A stretch of DNA of 6,208 nucleotides from assembly GCA_029259835.1 (NCBI GenBank), contig JAJDEL010000211.1:1-6208 (forward strand). The letters are read 5' to 3'. Of this stretch, positions 1-4,677 are shown in pieces (the first letter of the stretch is position 1; the number at the start of each line of letters is the position of its first letter). The DNA comes from Planctomicrobium sp. GTDB lineage: Bacteria; Planctomycetota; Planctomycetia; Planctomycetales; Planctomycetaceae. Below the pieces are notes generated by a model that did no database searches, had not been told where the DNA came from, and saw nothing but the letters and a program-made list of their open reading frames with translations. The position numbers were made by a program, and so were the translations under genes.

Positions 1-21
1 TTTTTCTAGATACGTGCTCAT
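1..21 (-). other. Open frame starting at an ATGA overlap, running off the left edge
   Basis: An ATG at 21-19 overlaps the cupin stop as ATGA and is followed by codons reading MSTYLEK to the window edge. GGTGAG lies just upstream, close to the ATG. Two readings fit. It may be the rest of the cupin gene in a shifted frame, since the residues alternate polar and non-polar as a cupin strand would. Or it may be the start of a fifth coupled gene. Seven codons cannot decide between them. Confidence 0.3.
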
Positions 22-242
22 TTCTCACCATTCAGCGGAACAATCACCTCGCTCAGCGGGTGAACATGCGCCGGAAGTCCAGCGTGGGATTGAAAAGTTG
101 CAATTCCCGTCGAGAGACCTTGCGACTCAAGATCGTCTGAAACAGGTGGTCGGTAATCGACACCGCTCGCTAGTGTCACTGTGGTCGGCCCATCGCCTGA
201 CGCGATCGCTTCTGAACGACTTGTAGATTGTACGCGTCTCAT
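18..242 (-). CDS. Cupin-domain protein, N-terminal part; frame stops in mid-domain
   Basis: The 74 codons encode the first half of a cupin beta-barrel. The conserved first cupin motif HxH(x)3E(x)6G is exact in the run HVHPLSEVIVPLNG, with both His and the Glu that normally bind a metal. The second motif, with its third His, is missing because a TGA at 20-18 ends the frame two residues after the motif 1 Gly. Single-domain cupins are usually about 100 residues or more, so this product would be incomplete. The start at 242 is well supported: the ATG overlaps the stop of the dehydrogenase gene (ATGA), and a GAGGGGG ribosome site lies 7 bases upstream. It is the last visible gene of the operon. 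A frame change near the AAA before the stop would let translation continue to the window edge, so this is either a frameshifted gene, a sequencing error, or a genuinely short product. The substrate cannot be told. Cupin assignment is firm; intactness is doubtful. Confidence 0.75.
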   Translation of the reverse strand: MRRVQSTSRSEAIASGDGPTTVTLASGVDYRPPVSDDLESQGLSTGIATFQSHAGLPAHVHPLSEVIVPLNGEK

Positions 243-1381
243 GAGAGATCCCCCTCTAACCCGCGGGCAGCCGGCGCTGGTTCACAACCTGGAATGCAGG
301 CCCCTTCAACTTTCGAAGAATCGCATGTATCGTGAGCCTCCGCAAAACCGTGTTCGACGTTCAGAAGCCGACACGTCGCGCAAATCTGCCGCCATGTTGT
401 CTCATCAAGTTCAATTCCACTCTTCAAGCGTTGGACTTTGGTTCGCTGTTCGATTTCACCCGGCATCAAAATTTCACCATTAGCGTCCACTGTTCGCGAA
501 CTCTTCACGAATTCGACAAACCGGTCAACTTCCGGGAAAAACTCTGTGGCGGACGCAAAGAAACTGGGATCAATAATAATCGACAACATCCCATTCGCCA
601 CTCGCCAGGCGTTTTCTGGATTGGTACACGAACCTCCTGTCAGGGCACCAGCCAGCATTTCGATGATCAGTGACAAGCCTGAACCTTTGTGACCAGAGAT
701 GGGGAGAATCGCGCCCGGTGGGTCACCATAGAAGAGTTTGGGATCGCTGGTCGGATTCCCTTCCGAATCAATCAGACAGCCGTCCGCAACCATTTCATTT
801 CGGTTCAGCGCGACGCGGATCTTGCCCTCTGCGACGGTACACGCAGACATATCCAGAATGATTGGCTCACCATTTTCGGTCGGAACACCGGCAGCGACAG
901 GATTCGCGGAGAGCCGCCGGTCAATGCCACCAAATGGAGCGACCAACATTCCAGCGCCACTCGTGTTGACGAAGTGCAGGGAGATCATTCCAGCCTGTGC
1001 CACCATCTCCGCCCAGTCGCCGATGCGTCCCAGATGTCCTGCGTTCCGCAGCGCGATGACGGAAACACCATGTTTGATCGATTTCTCGATGCCCAATTGC
1101 ATCGCCTTTTCACCAATGGTTTGTCCCAGGCCGAATTCTCCATCAACAACGGCAATCACGTCATTCTCGTTCACAACTCGGGGAGTTTGATTCGCAAGGA
1201 CCTTTCCATCGCGCAACCATTCGACGTACGAAGGGATTCGAATCACTCCGTGCGAATCGTGACCAACCAGATTTGCCTCGACAAGGTGACTGGCAACTCG
1301 CAGCGCCTCTTCGCGATCACAACCGGCTGCTACAAAGACATTCTCTGCTAGCAAGGTCAGTTCATCGTGTTGAAAATTCAT
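239..1381 (-). CDS. Ldh_2-family NAD(P)-dependent 2-hydroxyacid/ureidoglycolate-type dehydrogenase
   Basis: This is a cytoplasmic oxidoreductase of the malate/L-lactate/ureidoglycolate dehydrogenase family (Ldh_2), which interconverts 2-hydroxy acids and 2-oxo acids with NAD(P). Visible family motifs are HDSHG at residues 41-45 followed by Arg48 and Tyr52, NAGHLGRIG at 113-121 with His116, LDM...VAEGK at 176-187, and HKGSGL at 231-236. His116 has the same number as the catalytic His of E. coli AllD, and His44 and Arg48 fall at the usual substrate-binding positions. The family fold appears complete by about residue 342. A further 38 residues (343-380) form an unusual tail that brings the protein to 380 residues against a usual 330-350. 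With residues 334 and 337 the tail gives five Cys. The start at 1381 overlaps the upstream stop (ATGA) and has GAGGAG 5 bases before it. Members act on malate, lactate, sulfolactate, diketogulonate or ureidoglycolate, so the exact substrate is open. Family assignment is very secure. Confidence 0.95.
   Translation of the reverse strand: MNFQHDELTLLAENVFVAAGCDREEALRVASHLVEANLVGHDSHGVIRIPSYVEWLRDGKVLANQTPRVVNENDVIAVVDGEFGLGQTIGEKAMQLGIEKSIKHGVSVIALRNAGHLGRIGDWAEMVAQAGMISLHFVNTSGAGMLVAPFGGIDRRLSANPVAAGVPTENGEPIILDMSACTVAEGKIRVALNRNEMVADGCLIDSEGNPTSDPKLFYGDPPGAILPISGHKGSGLSLIIEMLAGALTGGSCTNPENAWRVANGMLSIIIDPSFFASATEFFPEVDRFVEFVKSSRTVDANGEILMPGEIEQRTKVQRLKSGIELDETTWRQICATCRLLNVEHGFAEAHDTCDSSKVEGACIPGCEPAPAARGLEGDLS
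250..256 (-). promoter_or_regulatory. Ribosome binding site of the cupin gene
   Basis: GAGGGGG on the minus strand lies 7 bases before the ATG at 242. It sits inside the last codons of the dehydrogenase gene and supports the overlapping ATGA start for the cupin frame. Confidence 0.55.
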
Positions 1382-2418
1382 TTTATCTCCTCACCAGTTT
1401 GTCGAATAAATTTTTGAATGCAATGACAGTCCGTTGCGACGAGACCACGGTTGCCGCCTGCGGACATGGTCACTTCACCAACATAGACATCTCCGCGAGA
1501 ATCAACCCAAACGTCGTGCGTGGCGAAGAACTCTCCAGGTGCACACGGGTCACCGCTACCACCCCAGCGAGCCAGCAACTCACCCTTCAGATTAAACACA
1601 CTCATCCGCCCACCAGTCGCATCCGGGGTCGGTGCATGAGTGCCAGACCACATTCCTGCACGGTAGCCAAGTTCTGCAACAAAGACATTGGATTCGTTGT
1701 CGATGAAAACTTCGCAAGGACGGGCGATTTCGTTCCACTCGGTTACGTATTGACCATCGCTCGTGAAGATCTGGATTCGGCTATTTTCACGGTCAGCGAC
1801 GTAAACAGTTCCATGCTGATCAATCGCGATTCCGTGTGGAATGTGAAACTGCCCCGGTCCGTCTCCCGGTTCACCCCAGGAAGAAAGTAGCTCACCTTCG
1901 GCGGAAAACCTGTGGATTCGCGCGTTGCCGTAGCCATCGGCAATATAAAGGTCACCAGATGGCGAGACAGCCAGATTCGTAGGAAAATTGAACGGCGCTC
2001 CGGCGCGCTCAATGTTGCGATAGTCAACACTCGTCGCTCCCGTGTCGGAGAAACGACCGCTGATACCGAGAGTCAGTAACAACTGACCGTCAAGTGAAAA
2101 CTTCTTTACGGTGTGATCAAGGTCATCCACGCAGTAAACAGAATCGTCCGGGCCAATGGTGATCCCATGCGCTCTCGCGAAGACACCTTCACCCCACGAA
2201 GAGAGAAATTCGCCTTCTGGACTGAAGATCGCAACTGGATGTTCGCCACGATTGAAGACGTAAACTCGGTCATCTGAATCTGTCGCAACTGCTGTCACTT
2301 CGATCAGATCCCAGCCAGTTGGCAGAACCGGCCAATTTTTCGCAACGTGATAGCGAAATTGATTCTCCCCCACTTCGACGGGATGCTTCGTGCTGTTAAT
2401 TTGGGATTCGGCTGTCAT
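1378..2418 (-). CDS. PAL-like NHL-repeat beta-propeller (peptidyl-alpha-hydroxyglycine alpha-amidating lyase family)
   Basis: The 346-residue protein is built of NHL repeats, with near-copies such as GEFLSSWGE (69-77), GELLSSWGE (175-183) and GELLARWGG (279-287), so it should fold as a beta-propeller. Several stretches match the lyase domain (PAL) of peptidylglycine alpha-amidating enzyme: FNRGEH, DGYGNARI, IPHG and VADRENSRIQ. The residues used in PAL catalysis and zinc binding all have counterparts: Arg57, His84, Tyr163, His195, Arg210 and His301-Asp302. PAL cleaves a C-terminal alpha-hydroxyglycine to an amide and glyoxylate. Residues 252-271 form an extra loop between blades. There is no signal peptide or membrane segment, so it is probably cytoplasmic. 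There is no partner monooxygenase in the window, so peptide amidation is unlikely to be its role, and a small N-substituted hydroxyglycine or another substrate is more plausible. The start overlaps the upstream gene's stop (ATGA), with a G-rich site 5 bases upstream. The fold and family are secure; the reaction is an inference. Confidence 0.88.
   Translation of the reverse strand: MTAESQINSTKHPVEVGENQFRYHVAKNWPVLPTGWDLIEVTAVATDSDDRVYVFNRGEHPVAIFSPEGEFLSSWGEGVFARAHGITIGPDDSVYCVDDLDHTVKKFSLDGQLLLTLGISGRFSDTGATSVDYRNIERAGAPFNFPTNLAVSPSGDLYIADGYGNARIHRFSAEGELLSSWGEPGDGPGQFHIPHGIAIDQHGTVYVADRENSRIQIFTSDGQYVTEWNEIARPCEVFIDNESNVFVAELGYRAGMWSGTHAPTPDATGGRMSVFNLKGELLARWGGSGDPCAPGEFFATHDVWVDSRGDVYVGEVTMSAGGNRGLVATDCHCIQKFIRQTGEEIK
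1387..1392 (-). promoter_or_regulatory. Ribosome binding site of the dehydrogenase gene
   Basis: GAGGAG on the minus strand lies 5 bases before the ATG at 1381, within the last codons of the NHL/PAL-like gene. It is the best match to the consensus among the operon genes and fixes the start at the ATGA overlap. Confidence 0.7.
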
Positions 2419-3494
2419 TGTTGCCCCCCAATTGTAGGGTGATGTCCCTCGGTCTTGACTCGCACTCGAAACAAGCTTTTGTCGATGGTCACATACAAAA
2501 CACTTTTATCGTCACCGATCCCAAATTCAACATTGCTGGGGATTCCTTTCCAGTCTTCAAATTCACCGCTTTGGTCCTTCGGTCCGGTGGGGAGAAAAGC
2601 AAGTTCCTTTCCAGACGGATCGATCACCATCACTCCCGGTTTTGCGAGACTTCGGCAAGTAAGATAGATATTGCCTTGCGAATCCACCGTGATCCCATCA
2701 CACCCGGCTTGCGAACCGAAGTTCACCAGAGTTCGTCGAGGGCCCGAAACCAATCCGTCTTTGTCCAATGGAAATGCGTAGACCTTCATCGCACCTTTGG
2801 GTGGTGGTGGGGCGTCTGGGTCGGAATTCAGCCCATCACTACCGTTGTTGTGGTCTCCAACGTACAGGGTACTTCCATCCGGGCTGAGCGTGATTCCATT
2901 CGGCTTCTCCACGTTGTGAGTCACCTCAATGATGCTGGAATCCTCGTTCACTCGATAGACCGCCCGGTGTTTGAGTTCCCGAGGTTCATCACCCAAATAT
3001 CGTGGATCAGTAAAATAGATACGCCCCTTCGAGTCGATACACAAATCATTAGGTGCATTAAAACGTTTCCCGCGAAAGCGATCTACAAGAGTTGCTCCTG
3101 TTCCGGTCTTTGTGTTCCAGCGAATAAGTCGCCGCCCACCACCATCGGCTCCGTCGCATGAAACCAGAAATCCATTCGGATCGAATGCAAGGCCGTTTGA
3201 CTTGCCGCTGTTATTCGTGAAGACAGTCGTGCGCTGTGTCTTGGGATCAAAGCGAAGGATCATGCCATTGTCTTCTTTGCCAAACGGCATGTCTGTGAAA
3301 TAGATGCTGCCGTCAGGCGCAACGGCAGGTCCTTCCGTCAATCCGCTGTTGAGTTTCGCTTGACGTGTAAACACCAATTCCAATTTCGCTCCTTTCGGAA
3401 AGATTGAATTCCCGTGATGTTCTACGGCACGAACGAACCTTGGCGCAGTCAACGTATAAAACAATAAGCCAGCGATCAAAACGGAATCACGCAT
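2415..3494 (-). CDS. Exported SMP-30/gluconolactonase-like beta-propeller
   Basis: This is a member of the SMP-30/gluconolactonase/LRE family, six-bladed metal-dependent propellers that hydrolyse sugar lactones. The metal and active-site positions of the family are present: Glu54 in LTEGP, Asn149-Asp150 in NAPNDLCID, Asn199 in KPNGITLSPDG, and Asp266 in CDGITVDSQGN. Residues 1-23 look like a Sec signal peptide: Arg2, a hydrophobic core VLIAGLLFYTLTA, and a likely cut after VRA. The enzyme should therefore work in the periplasm or outside. At 359 residues it is longer than cytoplasmic SMP-30 (about 300). The excess comes from the signal peptide and loops such as the proline-rich PDAPPPPKGA at 226-235. 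It is the first gene of the operon. The ATG at 3494 has GGAAGA 5 bases upstream, and the first in-frame residues already form the signal peptide. Lactonase activity is the usual family role, but the substrate is unknown. Confidence 0.92.
   Translation of the reverse strand: MRDSVLIAGLLFYTLTAPRFVRAVEHHGNSIFPKGAKLELVFTRQAKLNSGLTEGPAVAPDGSIYFTDMPFGKEDNGMILRFDPKTQRTTVFTNNSGKSNGLAFDPNGFLVSCDGADGGGRRLIRWNTKTGTGATLVDRFRGKRFNAPNDLCIDSKGRIYFTDPRYLGDEPRELKHRAVYRVNEDSSIIEVTHNVEKPNGITLSPDGSTLYVGDHNNGSDGLNSDPDAPPPPKGAMKVYAFPLDKDGLVSGPRRTLVNFGSQAGCDGITVDSQGNIYLTCRSLAKPGVMVIDPSGKELAFLPTGPKDQSGEFEDWKGIPSNVEFGIGDDKSVLYVTIDKSLFRVRVKTEGHHPTIGGQQ
2424..2429 (-). promoter_or_regulatory. G-run acting as the ribosome site of the PAL-like gene
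   Basis: Six G residues on the minus strand sit 5 bases before the ATG at 2418, the same spacing as for the dehydrogenase gene. The run can pair with the 16S anti-SD only partly, by wobble, which would make translation depend more on ribosomes arriving from the upstream gene. Confidence 0.4.
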
Positions 3495-3499
3495 TTCAG

Positions 3500-3505
3500 T
3501 CTTCC
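3500..3505 (-). promoter_or_regulatory. Ribosome binding site of the operon's first gene
   Basis: GGAAGA on the minus strand lies 5 bases before the ATG at 3494. It supports this start and therefore the N-terminal signal peptide. Confidence 0.6.
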
Positions 3506-3517
3506 AAGAGAGAATTG

Positions 3518-3544
3518 ATACTTGGTAAAGTCAATGCCAAGTAT
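3518..3544. promoter_or_regulatory. Candidate operator: perfect 8-bp inverted repeat, 11-base spacer
   Basis: The arms ATACTTGG (3518-3525) and CCAAGTAT (3537-3544) are exact reverse complements separated by 11 bases. The arm centres lie 19 bases apart, close to two turns of the helix, as expected for a dimeric binding site. It sits 24 bases upstream of the first operon gene and overlaps the weak -10-like box, a position suited to repression. A further CCAAG occurs at 3504-3508. The likely binder is the neighbouring AraC-type protein or another dimeric regulator, although AraC proteins more often bind direct repeats. Confidence 0.5.
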
Positions 3545-3588
3545 TTTGCACTGAGGACTGCGTAACGTAAATGCAGGATCAGCCGAAT

Positions 3589-3611
3589 GTCTGTTAAAAT
3601 CGGACACAGAC
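3589..3611. repeat. Short inverted repeat GTCTGT/ACAGAC around the regulator's possible -10
   Basis: GTCTGT (3589-3594) and ACAGAC (3606-3611) are exact 6-bp complements, again with an 11-base spacer, and they bracket TAAAAT. A 6-bp match is not rare by chance in a gap this size, so an autoregulatory site is only a possibility. Confidence 0.25.
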
Positions 3612-3633
3612 CAAAAGACCGTGGCCTCTCGCG

Positions 3634-4539
3634 ATGAGTAAAATGACCGCATCCAGTACGCAAAATGAATCGCGAAACCGCGGGAATCTCTCAATCGATG
3701 TGGATCAGAGTTACCTGGCGTATTACCTCCCCGTCCCGCTGCCGTTTGTTCGCTTCACTTCAGGTCACTTTCCAGCAGGCACGACTACTCAACAGCACAA
3801 CCACTCCATTATGGCAATGCACGGGTGTCTACAAGGACCATTGACGTTGCTGACTGACGCAGGCAAACAGACGCTTGATACGGGCGACTTCTGCCTTATC
3901 GCACCTGGAATTAACCATCATTGGTCAAACGCAGGATCAAGCACTGCGGCGACGCTCGCGTTTCTCATTGATACCGAACGCCCTGGTCGCTGGCCAGCGA
4001 GTACCGGAATCGCTGATGCGTGCGGCGAGTTGAACCGAGCGATCATCGATGTCAACTTCCTGAGTTCATCCGGCGACGCAGATCTTCAGCATGCGTTCTG
4101 GCAAATCGCAGACCAACTCACTTCCGAAAGCCCTCGAAAGCAACTCTCACTCACAAGTCGACTTTGGATGTTTCTGTCAATGACCCTTGAACGTCTCACT
4201 CCAACACCGAATACCACAACTCAACACGAATTGGCCCAGCAAATCCGACGCTTGCTACTCAGCCGAGTGAATGACCGACTCACGATTTCTGAAGTGGCCG
4301 CGGAAGTTCACGTCAGTGCAACGCACGCTAAGGAAGTCTTCGCTGCAACATTCGACTGCGGCATCATGACTTACTTCAACGAACTTAAAATCTGGCAGGC
4401 AAAGAGGCTGCTCTGTGACCCATCCCTGACGATCGACCAAGTCAGCAGCAAGCTAGGCTTCTCTTCGCCAGCATACTTCAGCCGGACCTTTCGAAAACAT
4501 TCCGGTGAAACACCATCAGAGTTCCGTAAGCAGCGATAA
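3634..4539 (+). CDS. AraC-family transcriptional regulator with N-terminal cupin sensor
   Basis: This 301-residue regulator has the classic two-part AraC layout. Residues 38-101 form a cupin-type ligand domain. HxH is at 55-57, and the second motif G(x)2H(x)3N is exact at Gly92-His95-Asn99, so three His are placed to bind a metal. The Glu normally found after HxH is missing. Residues 198-301 form the DNA-binding domain with two helix-turn-helices. The first is at about 216-240 (LTISEVAAEVHVS). The second is at about 265-291 (LTIDQVSSKLGFSSPAYFSR), followed by the family's typical GETPSEFRK end. It is divergent from the operon, which is the usual arrangement for a local regulator, so it probably controls the four minus-strand genes in response to a pathway compound. 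Neither the ATG at 3634 nor the in-frame ATG at 3643 has a strong ribosome site, so the exact start is uncertain by three codons. Confidence 0.93.
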   Translation: MSKMTASSTQNESRNRGNLSIDVDQSYLAYYLPVPLPFVRFTSGHFPAGTTTQQHNHSIMAMHGCLQGPLTLLTDAGKQTLDTGDFCLIAPGINHHWSNAGSSTAATLAFLIDTERPGRWPASTGIADACGELNRAIIDVNFLSSSGDADLQHAFWQIADQLTSESPRKQLSLTSRLWMFLSMTLERLTPTPNTTTQHELAQQIRRLLLSRVNDRLTISEVAAEVHVSATHAKEVFAATFDCGIMTYFNELKIWQAKRLLCDPSLTIDQVSSKLGFSSPAYFSRTFRKHSGETPSEFRKQR

Positions 4540-4664
4540 TCGACCAGCAGCACATTTCGAGCCTGCGACAATGTTTTCAACAGTCGGCTCTTCTCAACCA
4601 AACTCACCCGAATAAGTCCCAGAACATGGACACTCTGTTTGCATTCGAAAAATTCAGGCTGAAC
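4540..4664. other. Convergent intergenic gap
   Basis: These 125 bases separate the 3' ends of the regulator and the caspase-family gene. Apart from the two weak hairpins listed separately, I see no gene or repeat in it. Confidence 0.5.
4559..4590 (+). terminator. Bulged hairpin after the AraC-type gene
   Basis: Starting 20 bases after the regulator's stop, GAGCC (4559-4563), GAC (4567-4569) and TGTT (4572-4575) can pair with the continuous right arm 4579-4590 around a TTC loop. This gives 12 pairs with TGC and AA bulges. No U-run follows on either strand, so it is at best a weak or factor-assisted terminator. Confidence 0.3.
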
Positions 4665-4677
4665 CTATTCTGAATCT
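4648..4677 (-). terminator. Weak hairpin with T-run at the end of the caspase-family gene
   Basis: On the minus strand AGATTCAG (4677-4670) can pair with CTGAATTT (4657-4650), 8 pairs including one G-T, around a 12-base loop. The right arm runs into five T residues at 4652-4648. It overlaps the stop codon at 4665-4667. The stem is A/T-rich, so its strength is doubtful. Confidence 0.3.

Larger units (their letters stand above)
3495..3633. promoter_or_regulatory. Divergent regulatory region between the operon and the AraC-type gene
   Basis: This 139-base gap separates two divergently transcribed units and must hold both promoters. For the regulator (plus strand), TAAAAT at 3595-3600 is a plausible -10, but no good -35 box lies at the right distance. 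For the operon (minus strand), CAAAAT at 3548-3543 is the best -10-like box, again with a poor -35. The gap also contains two inverted repeats, listed separately, and a small tandem CGTAA-CGTAA at 3561-3570. Promoter positions are weak guesses; the regulatory nature of the gap follows from the gene layout. Confidence 0.55.

Noticed and set aside
202..209. GCGATCGC octamer, resembling the cyanobacterial HIP1 element
   Set aside because: I noticed it only once. HIP1 is meaningful only when strongly over-represented, and the gene content does not suggest a cyanobacterium.
237..246. Perfect 10-bp palindrome TCTCATGAGA over the start/stop overlap of the cupin gene
   Set aside because: It is short and partly forced by the ATGA overlap (CATG is self-complementary); no loop for an RNA hairpin.
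689..1351. Plus-strand open frame of 220 codons opposite the dehydrogenase gene
   Set aside because: It lies fully antisense to a strongly supported enzyme and has no protein-like features.
1273..1890. Plus-strand open frame of 205 codons spanning the junction of the dehydrogenase and PAL-like genes
   Set aside because: It is antisense to two well-supported coupled genes, with no motif or domain pattern.
2418..3161. Long plus-strand open frame of 247 codons opposite the SMP-30-like gene
   Set aside because: It is antisense to a clear family member, shows no recognisable motif and has low-complexity stretches such as WWWGVWV. It is a shadow of the minus-strand gene.
1378..3494. Idea that the two adjacent propeller genes arose by tandem duplication
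   Set aside because: The shared features are those of all six-bladed propellers. Active-site motifs differ (SMP-30 type versus PAL type) and no direct nucleotide similarity is apparent between the genes.
3476..3694. Minus-strand frame of 72 codons across the divergent gap
   Set aside because: It would run through the operator-like repeat and the ribosome site of the SMP-30-like gene, overlap both neighbours, and has no family resemblance.
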